Shown here: positions 29,226-39,080 of the stretch, in pieces
How positions within the stretch are numbered: the first letter of the stretch is position 1
Layout of the letters: each line of letters opens with the position of its first letter
Assembly (NCBI RefSeq): GCF_001270965.1
Contig: NZ_LGIA01000022.1
Span: 1-59,366 of the forward strand
Length of the DNA: 59,366 nt
Direction: 5' to 3'
Source: Sunxiuqinia dokdonensis
Lineage (GTDB): Bacteria; Bacteroidota; Bacteroidia; Bacteroidales; Prolixibacteraceae
The notes under the pieces: generated by a model
Told to the model about the DNA's origin: nothing
Seen by the model: only the letters and a program-made list of their open reading frames with translations
Databases searched by the model: none
Made by a program: the position numbers and the translations under genes

Positions 29226-29768
29226 ATGGGGACACACAATAAAATATCACGGGGATATACTTACTACCTAACATTGACGGTTGTGGAGTGGATCGATCTC
29301 TTCACCAGACCGGTTTACAAACACCTAATTGTTGATTCCTTGAACTATTGTATTGCCAACAAAGGTTTAAAGGTTTATTGCTGGTGCCTGATGTCAAATC
29401 ATCTACATATGATTGCCGGGGCTGCAGATGAAGATGTTCTGTCAGATATCCTTCGCGATTTTAAGAAGTTTACAAGCAAGGCGCTTGTCGGCGCCATAAA
29501 AACAGAGCCTGAAAGCAGGCGTGACTGGTTGCTGAACTTATTTTGGTATGCCGGAAAGAACAATAAGAAGATAAAACATTACAAGGTATGGCAGGATGGG
29601 AATGATGCAAAGGAAATCCATATGACGGCGTTTCTGGAAGAAAAGATGGAGTATATCCACAACAACCCGGTCAAGGCCGAAATTGTCGCAAACACAGAAG
29701 AGTTTTTGTACAGTTCGGCCAGGGATTATGCGGGAGAAAAGGGCTTGGTCAATATTGAATTCGTATGA
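29226..29768 (+). CDS. REP-associated tyrosine transposase (RAYT, Y1_Tnp)
   Basis: A 180-residue single-strand DNA nuclease of the TnpA_REP family. The HUH metal motif is H59-L-H61 in MSNHLHMIAG, and a tyrosine sits at 143 in the family's closing motif EYIHNNPVKA. RAYTs are thought to spread and maintain REP palindromes; such palindromes flank this gene on both sides (29146-29194 and 29790-29833). It is inserted at the broken alcohol dehydrogenase, and no terminal inverted repeats of a classical IS are present. Confidence 0.92.
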   Translation: MGTHNKISRGYTYYLTLTVVEWIDLFTRPVYKHLIVDSLNYCIANKGLKVYCWCLMSNHLHMIAGAADEDVLSDILRDFKKFTSKALVGAIKTEPESRRDWLLNLFWYAGKNNKKIKHYKVWQDGNDAKEIHMTAFLEEKMEYIHNNPVKAEIVANTEEFLYSSARDYAGEKGLVNIEFV

Positions 29769-30024
29769 CTGCGACTTGTTGGTTTAATAGGATTACAAAT
29801 CCCAAGCTACAAGGTCAGGATTGCAAATCCTGACCAGCCGCTTTGAGCAATATTAGTGCAAATCCGGAGGAGCCAGGAAGGCTGGGGTGGTGATGCAGCT
29901 TGCCAGTGAGGGCTTCACTCCAAGTGAAACCCTCACTAATCAGCGAGAGATCAGCATAAAATGAGAAAAAATTAACTTTTAGGACTACTTTGAATAATAT
30001 TGAAACATAAATAAAGAATAAACC
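29769..30024. repeat. REP/BIME cluster downstream of the transposase
   Basis: Contains GGATTACAAATCC (29790-29802), a perfect TCAGGATT-GCA-AATCCTGA (29815-29833) and a long hairpin AGTGAGGG-C-TTCAC / GTGAA-A-CCCTCACT (29905-29937). GCAGCTTGCCAGTGAGGGCT (29895-29914) recurs in altered form at 31782, beyond the esterase. The esterase's own promoter must lie at the right edge, but no good -33/-7 match is seen. Confidence 0.75.
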
Positions 30025-31587
30025 ATGAGACCAGTAGCACACCTTATTTTCTTTTTCCTGATTACAGCCGGATTATGCTTTACGGGTTGTAAGCCACAAA
30101 CAAACAACAAGCAGGAGCCTGTTGTAAAAACCACCTATGGCGATATATCGGGCAGTATGAACGATAGTGTTTACGCCTTTAAGGGCATTCCCTATGCCAA
30201 GGCCGAACGGTTTATGCCTCCTCAGGAACCGGATGCCTGGGACGGAGTTCGCGAATGTACCGAGTTTGGCCCGGTAGCCCGACAAGTGGTACCCTGGTAT
30301 CCCGATTCTGTTCAAAACGAAAACGAACTGTTTAGTGCCAATGTGTGGACACAGGGAATCGGGGATGGCAAAAAGCGCCCGGTCATGCTCTGGTTACATG
30401 GTGGTGGATTTCGTGTTGGCGCCAGCAACGATCCGATGACCTATGGCCAAGCATTGGCGAAAAAAGGCGATGTGGTGTTTGTATCCATCAATCACCGTTT
30501 GAACATTCTTGGTTTTCTCGACCTGTCGGCATGTGGCGATAAGTATGCAAAATCGGCCAACGTGGGTGTGCTCGACATTGTAAAAGCCCTGGAGTGGATT
30601 CAGAAAAATATTGAGCAGTTTGGTGGCAATCCGGCTGATGTAACCATTGTAGGCGAATCGGGAGGCGGTGGAAAAGTGGGTACCATCATGTGTATGCCGG
30701 CGGCAAAAGGTTTGTTTCACAAGGCCATTATTCAGAGCGGAACCTTGATCAATACCATGACGAAAGAGAAATCGCAAGCCCTGGGGTTAGCCGTGCTTGA
30801 AAATTTGGGACTTACACCCAACGAGGTTGAAAAACTGGATACGATCGCTTATAAAGACCTGGTTAAAGCCGGAAATGATGCCATTGCCAAAATATCGGGC
30901 CCGAGAAAACCGGGATCGCCAACCATGTTTGGCTTTGCCCCTTCGGCCGATGGCGATGTTTTACTTCAGCAACCTTTCAGCCCCGGATTTGCAGACATTT
31001 CAAAGGATATTCCGTTAATGATTGGCTCTACTCTGAACGAGCTGATGCCAACCGCTTATGGCGAAAAGGACCTGACTTTGGAAGCAGCAAAAGAACGTCT
31101 GGCAAAGGAATATGGCGACAAAACCGACGAATACATTTCGCTGTTCGCAGAGGCTTATCCCGATTATACACCTCAGGATTTGCTTTCTGTTGACAAGACT
31201 TTCAGGCCATTTACCATTCGAACTGCCGATGCACGGGCACAGGAAACTGATGCACCGCTGTATGTTTACTTTTTAGCCTGGAAAAGTGGTGTTGACAATG
31301 CTTCGAAAGGTTCGTTTCACGGACTGGACATTCCGCTGGCATTTAACACCGTTGACCTGAGGGCAGACTGGACTGGCAATACGGAAGAAGCCTGGAAGCT
31401 TGCCGACAAAATGAGCTCCGCATGGATAAACTTTGTAAAAACGGGCAATCCTAATGTTGAAGGTGTGCTGCCAACCTGGGAGGAATACACCCCGGAAAAC
31501 GGTGCGACCATGTATTTCGATAACGAATGCAGCATTGTAAATAACCACGACCGAGAATTGATGAATTTCATTAAACCCATGGATTAG
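30025..31587 (+). CDS. Carboxylesterase type B, lipoprotein
   Basis: A 520-residue alpha/beta-hydrolase that cleaves carboxylic esters. The N-terminal signal ends at a lipobox (CFTGC, Cys22), so it is membrane-anchored. The oxyanion motif HGGGF is at 125-129. The nucleophile is S212 in GESGGGG, slightly unlike the usual GESAGG. A histidine in GSFHGLD (about 425) probably completes the triad. It stands alone between two copies of a shared repeat element and has no clear operon partners; substrate unknown (plant cell-wall acetyl or feruloyl esters are common for such lipoproteins). Confidence 0.9.
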   Translation: MRPVAHLIFFFLITAGLCFTGCKPQTNNKQEPVVKTTYGDISGSMNDSVYAFKGIPYAKAERFMPPQEPDAWDGVRECTEFGPVARQVVPWYPDSVQNENELFSANVWTQGIGDGKKRPVMLWLHGGGFRVGASNDPMTYGQALAKKGDVVFVSINHRLNILGFLDLSACGDKYAKSANVGVLDIVKALEWIQKNIEQFGGNPADVTIVGESGGGGKVGTIMCMPAAKGLFHKAIIQSGTLINTMTKEKSQALGLAVLENLGLTPNEVEKLDTIAYKDLVKAGNDAIAKISGPRKPGSPTMFGFAPSADGDVLLQQPFSPGFADISKDIPLMIGSTLNELMPTAYGEKDLTLEAAKERLAKEYGDKTDEYISLFAEAYPDYTPQDLLSVDKTFRPFTIRTADARAQETDAPLYVYFLAWKSGVDNASKGSFHGLDIPLAFNTVDLRADWTGNTEEAWKLADKMSSAWINFVKTGNPNVEGVLPTWEEYTPENGATMYFDNECSIVNNHDRELMNFIKPMD

Positions 31588-32003
31588 TCGGTCTGACAGG
31601 ATGCCCACCTTTCGCCTTCAGCTAAACCGTCAGCGCAAAGGCTGCCTGACTTTTACCTGTCCGTGCGGTTTTTTTTGCTAGCCTCTACCCAGCGGGTGAC
31701 TCCAGTCACCCGCTGAGTAATACCCGCTCTTGCCGAATTGGCGAAGGCGGTGCCTGGTACCCCGGAGCAGTCACTTGGATTGCAGCTTGCCGGTAAGAGC
31801 TTCCTACCCCGCCTTCACTCTTCTTGGCTGAACGACAATCATAGCAGATTCCAACTTCATTATTCAAAATGAATCTAAATTACCTGAATTTCAAATTATC
31901 AGAAACTTGGTCAGAAATTTTACAAATGCTTGTTTTTCGGCTTGTTTGCTTGATGGATCGTAATTTAATCGACTTGTTTTAAATGAATTGCCTTTTGTGT
32001 TTC
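31588..32003. repeat. Gene-free spacer with palindromic repeats
   Basis: Perfect 12-bp hairpin CAGCGGGTGACT-CC-AGTCACCCGCTG at 31690-31715 and a copy of the esterase-flanking repeat at 31782-31803. The sequence from 31820 to 32000 is AT-rich and featureless apart from the promoter that follows at 32004. Confidence 0.75.
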
Positions 32004-32034
32004 GTTGATCGGACTGTGTTTTCTCTTATTTTTG
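32004..32034 (+). promoter_or_regulatory. Promoter of the porin-PaaK-symporter operon
   Basis: GTTG at 32004-32007, 19 bp, then TATTTTTG at 32027-32034 matches the Bacteroidota promoter (one mismatch in -33). The first start codon is about 128 bp downstream, leaving a long 5' leader. Confidence 0.65.
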
Positions 32035-32162
32035 ATTCCCAATCAACCAAAATGACGCTGACGAACTTTCAGGATACCTTCCGTTACGGACTGTTTTTCG
32101 ATCTGATAGCAAGCAGTTTGCCGAATTTTGTCGATTAAAAAATCAAAAACAAAGCCTTTAAA

Positions 32163-33434
32163 TTGATGAGAAGATTTTTTGGAATGTTCTGCTTTGTTGG
32201 TCTCGCTCTTTCTGCAGCGGGGCAGCAAAATGATGATGGTAAATTAAGCGTTGACCTGTATGGATTTATCCGCAACGAAATTTTTATTGATTCCTACAAG
32301 GGATTGGATGCCGCCAATGAGTTGTTTTACGTGGTTCCGCTATATGTCGGGCAGGACGACAACGGAGCGGACATTAACGAGCAATACAGCTCCAACCTGT
32401 CGGCCATTGCTTCGCGGTTGGGGGTGAAGGTGGCGGGGCCGGAGATTTTTGGGGCTAAAACCAGTGGAACCATTGAGTTTGATTTTGGTGGAATTGTGAA
32501 AACCGAACCCACGCTTTTCCGAATCCGGCATGCCAACATGGTGTTTAATTGGGAGAAAAGCCGCTTGGTGGTGGGGCAAACCTGGCACCCGTTTTGGGGC
32601 GGCGGCGCTTTCCCGTCGGTGGCGGGCTTAAACACGGGTGCACCGTTTCAGGCTTTTAACCGTTCGCCTCAAATTCGTTACGATTTGTTGGCCGGCGATT
32701 GGACGGTTTCCGGGGCGGCCGTTTACGAAAATCAATACACTTCCAAATGTTTTGACGCCGGCAACTACAGCTCGCCAACACAGGCGCAGCGCAATGGGGT
32801 GATGCCCGAACTGGTGTGGTCGGCCGAATACAAAAAGGCGGGTTTCACCGTGGGTGCAGGTGCACAAATCAAACGGCTTAAACCCCGAATGACGGTTACC
32901 GGTTCAGCCGGGAAATTTAAGGCCGAAGAGTTTTTGGCCAGCACCGGTTTTATGGGCTACCTGAAACATGCCAGCGATCGGTTCACCATAACAGCTAAAG
33001 GTTACTACGGGCAGAATATGACGCACCTGACGCTTTTGGGAGGTTATGGCGTAGCGACCCGCAACGAAGCCACCGGCGAAGAAACCTACACCAATTATAA
33101 TAACTACACCACCTTGCTGAACCTGGTTTATGGTCGCAAATGGCAAGCAGGCCTGATGCTGGGTTACGGCGAAAACCTGGGAACGGATGCTGCGCTGTAT
33201 GATGATGGCAGCGGCACGGGTATCGTTACCGGACTGTTGCCTAATGTTCAGGACATGGCACGTGTAGCGCCAAATGTGGCACTAAACGTATCGAAGTTTC
33301 GGCTGGTTGTCGAGTATGAAATGACGACCGCCAATTACGGAACAGGCACCTTCGATTTTTCGGATGGCTTGTATGCCGATAAACACCGGGCAACAAATCA
33401 CCGGTTTATTGCCATGATGATGTATTTCTTTTAA
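32163..33434 (+). CDS. Predicted outer-membrane porin, first gene of the aryl-acid operon
   Basis: A 423-residue protein with a signal peptide (1-20, ending SAAGQ) and alternating beta-strand pattern ending in an aromatic strand (HRFIAMMMYFF), as for outer-membrane barrels. Segments such as GTIEFDFGGI and RLVVGQTWHPFWGG resemble DcaP/Gram-negative porins, which pass small organic acids; the family assignment is tentative. It is followed 19 bp later by PaaK and belongs to the same operon, so it is a likely outer-membrane entry for the aryl acid. Confidence 0.7.
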   Translation: MMRRFFGMFCFVGLALSAAGQQNDDGKLSVDLYGFIRNEIFIDSYKGLDAANELFYVVPLYVGQDDNGADINEQYSSNLSAIASRLGVKVAGPEIFGAKTSGTIEFDFGGIVKTEPTLFRIRHANMVFNWEKSRLVVGQTWHPFWGGGAFPSVAGLNTGAPFQAFNRSPQIRYDLLAGDWTVSGAAVYENQYTSKCFDAGNYSSPTQAQRNGVMPELVWSAEYKKAGFTVGAGAQIKRLKPRMTVTGSAGKFKAEEFLASTGFMGYLKHASDRFTITAKGYYGQNMTHLTLLGGYGVATRNEATGEETYTNYNNYTTLLNLVYGRKWQAGLMLGYGENLGTDAALYDDGSGTGIVTGLLPNVQDMARVAPNVALNVSKFRLVVEYEMTTANYGTGTFDFSDGLYADKHRATNHRFIAMMMYFF

Positions 33435-33453
33435 TCGCTGAAAACCGAGACCG

Positions 33454-34767
33454 ATGTATTGGGAAAGAGAATTTGAAACTTTAGAACGAAATAAGCTGAG
33501 AAGCTTGCAGCTCGAACGTTTAAAAAGAACGGTCAAGCAAGCGATTCAATCACCTTTCTACAAGGAATTATATCAGCGTAAGGGAATTTCGGCTGATCGC
33601 CTGAGACATGTTGAAGCCATTCGCGAGCTGCCTTTTACCACCAAGCAAGATTTGCGGGAGCATTTCCCCTATGGTTTTTTGAGTTTGCCGAAAAGAGATA
33701 TTATCCGCCTGCACAGTTCAAGTGGAACAACCGGCAATCCCACCGTGATCTTCCACAACCGGCACGACATCAGCAGCTGGGCCAACCTCATGGCCCGTTC
33801 GCTTTATTGCGCCGGAGTTCGCGATACCGATGTGTTTCAGAATATTTGTGGCTATGGTTTGTTTACCGGAGGCCTGGGCTTTCAATATGGCATTGAGCGG
33901 CTGGGCTGTCTGAGTATTCCGGCCGGGGCGGGCAACAGCCTGCGGCAGATTAAGTTGATGCAAGACTATGGAACCACGGCCATTCATGCCATTCCCAGTT
34001 ACCTGGGACGTTTATACGAAGTGTTTCAGGCTGAAGGACTGGATCCGCGAAAGGATACCGACCTGCGTTTGTTCGTCATTGGTGCCGAGCCGCACACCGA
34101 AGAACAGCGGCAGCGGATTGAAGACATGTTTGGCGTAAAAGCCTACAACTCCTTTGGCTTGTCGGAGATGAACGGGCCGGGCGTGGCTTTTGAGTGCACC
34201 GAACAGGCGGGTCTGCATATTTGGGAAGATGCCTTCTTGATCGAAATTATCGATCCGGAAACCCTGGAGCCGGTTCCCGATGGCGAATTTGGCGAACTGG
34301 TCATGACTACACTCGACCGCGAAGCCATGCCGCTGATTCGATACCGCACCCGCGATATCACCCGAATTATTCCCGGGGTATGCGCTTGCGGACGTACCCA
34401 TGCCCGACTGGATCGGATTACTGGCCGCAGCGACGACATGTTTATTGTGAAAGGCTGCAATGTCTTTCCCATGCAAATCGAGGGGGTGCTGCTGAAGGTT
34501 CCGGAAGTGGGATCTGACTACCTCATCACCCTGGAACGAATCAATGGCGTGGACGAAATGATTGTTGAGGTGGAAGTGAAAAAAGACTGGTTCAATGGCG
34601 ATATTGCCCGTTTGGATCGGCTGAGTAAGTTTATCACCCATCAAATCAGGGATGAAGTGCTGACCAAACCGATTGTCAGGCTGGTAGAGCCCGGCTCCAT
34701 TCCCAAGTCGGCAGGTAAAGCCGTTCGCGTGTTGGATAAACGGGTTTTTGATTCAGTAAAACTTTAA
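33454..34767 (+). CDS. paaK: Phenylacetate-CoA ligase (PaaK), first copy
   Basis: AMP-forming ligase joining an arylacetate (phenylacetate, possibly indole- or hydroxyphenylacetate) to coenzyme A. At 437 residues it is full length. The AMP/ATP-binding loop SSSGTTGNPTV is at 88-98; the adenylate motif YNSFGLSEMNGPG near 232-245 and the C-terminal VKGCNVFP hinge near 335 are present. It lies between the porin and an ACT-domain gene 11 bp away. A second PaaK with its own ACT gene follows the symporter; substrate difference between the two cannot be read from sequence. Confidence 0.95.
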   Translation: MYWEREFETLERNKLRSLQLERLKRTVKQAIQSPFYKELYQRKGISADRLRHVEAIRELPFTTKQDLREHFPYGFLSLPKRDIIRLHSSSGTTGNPTVIFHNRHDISSWANLMARSLYCAGVRDTDVFQNICGYGLFTGGLGFQYGIERLGCLSIPAGAGNSLRQIKLMQDYGTTAIHAIPSYLGRLYEVFQAEGLDPRKDTDLRLFVIGAEPHTEEQRQRIEDMFGVKAYNSFGLSEMNGPGVAFECTEQAGLHIWEDAFLIEIIDPETLEPVPDGEFGELVMTTLDREAMPLIRYRTRDITRIIPGVCACGRTHARLDRITGRSDDMFIVKGCNVFPMQIEGVLLKVPEVGSDYLITLERINGVDEMIVEVEVKKDWFNGDIARLDRLSKFITHQIRDEVLTKPIVRLVEPGSIPKSAGKAVRVLDKRVFDSVKL

Positions 34768-34778
34768 ACAGTTCAACC

Positions 34779-35210
34779 ATGGCTTATCAGGTTTCTATTT
34801 TTCTTGAAAACAAAACCGGGCACTTTGAGCGGGTGACCCGGGTATTGAAAGACAATGGCATCAACATCCGCTCGATGACTTTGACACACACGGTGAGTGG
34901 TTGGGGTATTTTAAACCTGCTGGTCGATCAACCCGAGAAAGCCAACCAGGCTTTGCAGGAAAGCGGACTTTCGTCGGCTTTGCGCCGGATTTTGGCTTTT
35001 GGCATGGAAGATCATCCGGGTGGGCTGGACGATATTTTGCTGCAGTTGGCCCAGGCCGGTGTTAATTTCCTGAATGCTTACGGGCGGGTGCTCGAAAATG
35101 GCAAGCAAGCCTTGCTGATTGTGGATGTAGATGATTATGATTTGGCGCTGGAACAGGTTTCAAAAATCGATCTCTATCCGCTAAACGACGAAATGGTGTA
35201 CGGAAACTAA
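34779..35210 (+). CDS. Tandem ACT-domain protein, partner of the first PaaK
   Basis: A 143-residue cytoplasmic protein of two ACT domains (about 1-70 and 72-140), opening YQVSIFLENKTGHFERVTRV. ACT domains bind amino acids as allosteric effectors. Small ACT proteins directly after PaaK are a recurrent arrangement in anaerobes, suggesting feedback by phenylalanine, tyrosine or tryptophan on the ligase (inference). It is 11 bp after paaK and 18 bp before the symporter accessory gene. Confidence 0.9.
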   Translation: MAYQVSIFLENKTGHFERVTRVLKDNGINIRSMTLTHTVSGWGILNLLVDQPEKANQALQESGLSSALRRILAFGMEDHPGGLDDILLQLAQAGVNFLNAYGRVLENGKQALLIVDVDDYDLALEQVSKIDLYPLNDEMVYGN

Positions 35211-35228
35211 TCAATAAACAAAATACTT

Positions 35229-35408
35229 ATGCTTGGAATTCATGATCCTTCAATTTACCTGGGCTATTTACTGGCCGTTTTAAGTTTGGTAGCTTGTGTT
35301 TGGTATGGTGCGAAAAACTGGAACAACGGGCAGGAACCCGATGAGGCTGAGCTTAAGGAAGACCTCGACTGGGAAGTTAAAGACGAACAATTGAAGGAAC
35401 AACTTTAA
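35229..35408 (+). CDS. Symporter small accessory protein (59 aa)
   Basis: Reads MLGIHDPSIYLGYLLAVLSL then a single membrane helix and an acidic tail (EPDEAELKEDLDWEVKDEQ). Small proteins with this LGIxDPxIxLxYxL opening regularly precede SSS-family symporters and are named for that. It ends 10 bp before the symporter ATG. The role is probably assembly or stability of the transporter. Confidence 0.85.
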   Translation: MLGIHDPSIYLGYLLAVLSLVACVWYGAKNWNNGQEPDEAELKEDLDWEVKDEQLKEQL

Positions 35409-35418
35409 AACGAAACTT

Positions 35419-37023
35419 ATGAACACTTTTTCGCTGGGAGTGGTCGTCATTACTTATTTATTGGTGATTGCCTATCTGGGGTACGTCGGGTTTAAGAAGA
35501 CCAAAACCGCCAAAGATTATCTGTTGGGAGGCCGCGAAATCCATCCGTTTGTCATGGCGGTTTCGTATGGCGCCACCTTCATTTCCACCTCGGCCATTAT
35601 TGGTTTTGGAGGAATCGCGGGCGTGTATGGCATGGGACTGATCTGGCTAACCGTGCTGAATATTTTCATCGGAGTATTGATTGCTTTTGTTTTCTTCGGA
35701 AGACGAACCCGAAAAATGGGGCACAACCTGGATGCCCATACGTTTCCTGAGTTCCTGGGAAACCGCTTTCAGTCCAAAACCATTCAGATGATGAGTGGAG
35801 GAATTATTTTCGTAGCCATGCCCTTGTATGCCGCCGTGGTGCTGATCGGGGGCGCCCGCTTTATTGAGAGTATTTTTGAAATAGACTTTGGAATCGCGCT
35901 GACCTTCTTCTCGCTTATCATTGCGGCATATGTTATTGCCGGCGGGTTGAAGGGGGTGATGTACACTGATGCGCTTCAGGGAGGCATCATGTTTTTCAGT
36001 TTATTCTTCCTGCTTTTTATGACCTACATTAAATTGGGTGGCGTTTCGGGAGCCCACGAAGCTTTGGGGAACATGGCCAAGCTGGTTCCGGAAAGTCTGC
36101 AAGCCAAAGGACATCATGGCTGGACTGCCTTTCCCACGATGGGCTCATCCTGGTGGTGGATTCTGACCACCAATATCATTTTGGGCGTGGGGATTGGCGT
36201 ACTGGCTCAACCCCAGTTGGTGGTTCGCTTTATGACCGTAAAAAGTAACCGCGAACTGAACCGCGCGGTGTTGATTGGCGGCGTGTTCATCTTTGTCGTT
36301 ACCGGTTTTATTTATACTGTCGGCGCCTTATCCAATCTTTATTTTTACCGCGAAACCGGCAAGTTGGCCATCGAAATTGCTCAGGGGAATGTGGATCTGA
36401 TCATTCCTGAATTTTTGAATGCTGCGATGCCCGAATGGTTTGTGTACCTGTTTATGCTGGCCCTCCTTTCAGCCGGAATGTCCACCTTAAGTTCGCAGTT
36501 TCATACCATGGGCACATCGATTGGACGCGATTTGTTCGAAAACCTTTTTCCACGTAAAGAGATGAACAGCATGTTGATTACCCGCGTGGGCATTGTGGTG
36601 GCCATTCTGATCAGCATTATTATTGGGTATCATTTGCCGATTGGTATTGTAGCTCGAGGTACCGCGATCTTCTTTGGCATTTGTGCCGCCGCCTTTTTAC
36701 CCGCGTATTTTGCGGGCTTGTACTGGAAAGGGGCTACCCGCGCTGGCGCGATGTGGAGCATGGGTGCCGGCTTGTTGTCCAGCGCTTTCATGCTGGCGTT
36801 TATGCACCAGGCCGAGTCGGCACCACTGGGTATCAGCCAGGCTATTTTTGGAAAGGATTTTTTAGTCGGCCAATTCCCCTGGATGATTATTGACCCGATT
36901 ATGATTGCCTTGCCATTTTCCATTCTGGTGTTGGTGGTGGTGAGTTCAATGACGCAAAAAGTTGAAGCAAAACATTTGGATGTCTGCATGAAAGGTGTCC
37001 GGCAAATAAGAACAGGATTATGA
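35419..37023 (+). CDS. Sodium:solute symporter (SSS family)
   Basis: A 534-residue inner-membrane transporter with about 13 helices, using the sodium gradient to import an organic solute. The start region [20 protein letters not shown] and the [18 protein letters not shown] segment are classical for the acetate/proline/pantothenate symporter family. Lying between two PaaK-ACT modules, it most likely carries an aryl or branched short-chain carboxylate. Its stop overlaps the next paaK start by four bases (ATGA). Confidence 0.92.
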   Translation: MNTFSLGVVVITYLLVIAYLGYVGFKKTKTAKDYLLGGREIHPFVMAVSYGATFISTSAIIGFGGIAGVYGMGLIWLTVLNIFIGVLIAFVFFGRRTRKMGHNLDAHTFPEFLGNRFQSKTIQMMSGGIIFVAMPLYAAVVLIGGARFIESIFEIDFGIALTFFSLIIAAYVIAGGLKGVMYTDALQGGIMFFSLFFLLFMTYIKLGGVSGAHEALGNMAKLVPESLQAKGHHGWTAFPTMGSSWWWILTTNIILGVGIGVLAQPQLVVRFMTVKSNRELNRAVLIGGVFIFVVTGFIYTVGALSNLYFYRETGKLAIEIAQGNVDLIIPEFLNAAMPEWFVYLFMLALLSAGMSTLSSQFHTMGTSIGRDLFENLFPRKEMNSMLITRVGIVVAILISIIIGYHLPIGIVARGTAIFFGICAAAFLPAYFAGLYWKGATRAGAMWSMGAGLLSSAFMLAFMHQAESAPLGISQAIFGKDFLVGQFPWMIIDPIMIALPFSILVLVVVSSMTQKVEAKHLDVCMKGVRQIRTGL

Positions 37024-38318
37024 TTTGGAATGAAAAAATAGAATGTGCCAGTCGCGACGAAATGAAAGCGCTGCAATCGGAGCGCCTGATCGACACGGTG
37101 CAGCGGATTTATCACAGCATCCCCAGCTACCGCAAAAAAATGCAGGAGGTGGGATTGGTGCCCGGCGATATCAAATCAATTGATGATTTGTCAAAATTAC
37201 CGTTTACCACCAAACAGGACTTGCGGGATAATTACCCTTTTGGGATGTTTACCGTTCCCATGAGCGAGATTGTGCGTGTACATGCTTCATCGGGAACCAC
37301 CGGAAAACCGACCGTTGTGGGCTACACCCGGAAGGATTTGAATACTTGGGCCGAAGTGGTCACCCGCACCTTGTGCATGGCCGGAGTTCACCGAAACGAC
37401 ATGGTGCAGATTGCTTATGGCTACGGCTTGTTTACCGGTGGTTTGGGCATGCACTACGGCTGCGAAAACCTGGGTGCCTCGGTCATTCCGATTTCAGGAG
37501 GAAATACCCAGAAGCAGTTGCAGCTGATGCAGGATTTTGGCACCAGCGTGATTGCCTGTACGCCTTCCTATTCGCTGTTTCTGGCGGAAGCGATGGAAGA
37601 AGCCGGCATTAAAAAAGAAGATCTGAACTTGCGGGTGGGTATTTTTGGAGCCGAACCGTGGACTGAAGAAATGCGCCGCGAAATTGAGTCGAAGCTGGGT
37701 CTGAAAGCCATCGATATTTATGGCTTAAGCGAAGTGATTGGGCCGGGCGTTTCGTGCGAGTGCGAGCACCAATGTGGCATGCACATCAACGAAGATCACT
37801 TTGTCCCTGAAATTATTCATCCCGAAACATTGGAGCCGATGCCCGCAGGAGAAGTTGGCGAGCTGGTTTTTACAACGGTGACGAAAGAAGGAATTCCAAT
37901 TATTCGCTACCGCACGCGCGATTTAACCCGCCTGATTTACGACCAGTGTGCTTGTGGCAGAACCCTGGTGCGCATGGAAAAATGCAAAGGACGGAGCGAT
38001 GATATGCTCATCATTCGCGGGGTCAATGTGTTTCCATCGCAAATTGAAAGTGTGCTGCTCGACATGAGCGAAACCGAGCCACATTATTTGCTAATTGTGG
38101 AGCGCGAAGGTAACTTAGACAGCTTGAAACTGATGGTGGAAGTGCAGGAGCAGTTTTTCTCCGACGAGGTGAAAAAACTGGAGGTGCTGCGGAAGAAAAT
38201 TACGCACAACATTCAAAGCACGCTGGGCATTTCAGTACAGGTAAAGCTGGTGGAGCCGAAAACCATTGAACGCACAGCTGGTAAAGCCAAGCGGGTAATT
38301 GATAACCGAAAAATGTAG
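37020..38318 (+). CDS. paaK: Phenylacetate-CoA ligase (PaaK), second copy
   Basis: A 432-residue arylacetate-CoA ligase with the AMP-binding loop SSGTTGKPT (90-98), [25 protein letters not shown] and the hinge [13 protein letters not shown]. It shares the plan and many motifs with the first copy (both have [10 protein letters not shown]) but differs enough to suggest an old duplication with different substrates. It overlaps the symporter gene and is followed 9 bp later by its own ACT-domain gene. Confidence 0.95.
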   Translation: MIWNEKIECASRDEMKALQSERLIDTVQRIYHSIPSYRKKMQEVGLVPGDIKSIDDLSKLPFTTKQDLRDNYPFGMFTVPMSEIVRVHASSGTTGKPTVVGYTRKDLNTWAEVVTRTLCMAGVHRNDMVQIAYGYGLFTGGLGMHYGCENLGASVIPISGGNTQKQLQLMQDFGTSVIACTPSYSLFLAEAMEEAGIKKEDLNLRVGIFGAEPWTEEMRREIESKLGLKAIDIYGLSEVIGPGVSCECEHQCGMHINEDHFVPEIIHPETLEPMPAGEVGELVFTTVTKEGIPIIRYRTRDLTRLIYDQCACGRTLVRMEKCKGRSDDMLIIRGVNVFPSQIESVLLDMSETEPHYLLIVEREGNLDSLKLMVEVQEQFFSDEVKKLEVLRKKITHNIQSTLGISVQVKLVEPKTIERTAGKAKRVIDNRKM

Positions 38319-38327
38319 GAGGTTGAT

Positions 38328-38756
38328 ATGATTATAAAACAATTGTCTGTTTTTTTGGAAAACAAAAGCGGACGCTTAAATGAAGTTTCTCAATTGCTTG
38401 GTGATGCCGGAATCAACTTGTCGGCTTTAAGTGTGGCCGACACCTCAGAGTTTGGCATTCTTCGCCTCATTGCATCCGACCCCGATAAAGCTTACCAAGT
38501 GCTGAAAGCAGCTGACTTTTCAGTCAAACTAACCGATGTGGTTTGTCTCAACAGTCCGAATGTGCCCGGTGCCTTGGCAAAAGCCTTGAACATTTTGTCA
38601 TCCGAAGAGGTCTTTATTGAGTATCTTTACGCGTTTTCGATGGATAAGCGGTCGGCCAACATTGTTTTGAAGCCGGATGATATCGAAAAATGTATCCAGG
38701 TTTTACAAAAACATCAGCTCGAACTGGTGAAAGCCAGCGATCTGTATAAAATTTAA
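38328..38756 (+). CDS. Tandem ACT-domain protein, partner of the second PaaK
   Basis: A 142-residue protein with two ACT domains, beginning MIIKQLSVFLENKSGRLNEVSQLLGDAG. It repeats the pairing seen with the first PaaK and likely senses an aromatic amino acid. A GGAGG ribosome site precedes it (38317-38321 region), overlapping the end of paaK. Confidence 0.9.
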   Translation: MIIKQLSVFLENKSGRLNEVSQLLGDAGINLSALSVADTSEFGILRLIASDPDKAYQVLKAADFSVKLTDVVCLNSPNVPGALAKALNILSSEEVFIEYLYAFSMDKRSANIVLKPDDIEKCIQVLQKHQLELVKASDLYKI

Positions 38757-38768
38757 GAGCATTTGATT

Positions 38769-38912
38769 ATGCGAAAATTGAACACCAATGAAAAATTCAT
38801 GATCGGTTTTATTCTGGTGTTGCTGTTGGCCATTGCCTTTACCTGGGAGGATTTTTTAAAACGTATAAAAGATGCCCTGGATCAGACAGCCACGGAGCAA
38901 GTTGAGGAGTAA
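38769..38912 (+). CDS. Small single-pass membrane protein (47 aa)
   Basis: Reads MRKLNTNEKFMIGFILVLLL, then AIAFTWEDFLKRIKDALD and an acidic end. One hydrophobic helix (about 10-25) and a charged tail. It begins 12 bp after the ACT gene and closes the operon before a terminator. I do not recognise a family; its size and topology resemble the accessory protein of the symporter. Confidence 0.6.
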   Translation: MRKLNTNEKFMIGFILVLLLAIAFTWEDFLKRIKDALDQTATEQVEE

Positions 38913-39036
38913 GGACTTCATTCGTCAGATGGAAAAGCCTGGGAGGCTTTGAACGCGGAGATCTTCTTTTTTCGTTAATTCTTTTTTTGCTTTCGGCTGC
39001 CAGGAAAGGATATCAACGTGTTTTTACGTAAATTGT

Positions 39037-39064
39037 CCCGGCTTAAATCCTCCGGGATTTTTTA
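39037..39064 (+). terminator. Terminator after the PaaK-symporter operon
   Basis: CCCGG (39037-39041) pairs with CCGGG (39052-39056), followed by ATTTTTTT. It separates the operon from the prephenate dehydratase gene. Confidence 0.7.
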
Positions 39065-39080
39065 ATCTTATAATGAAGCT

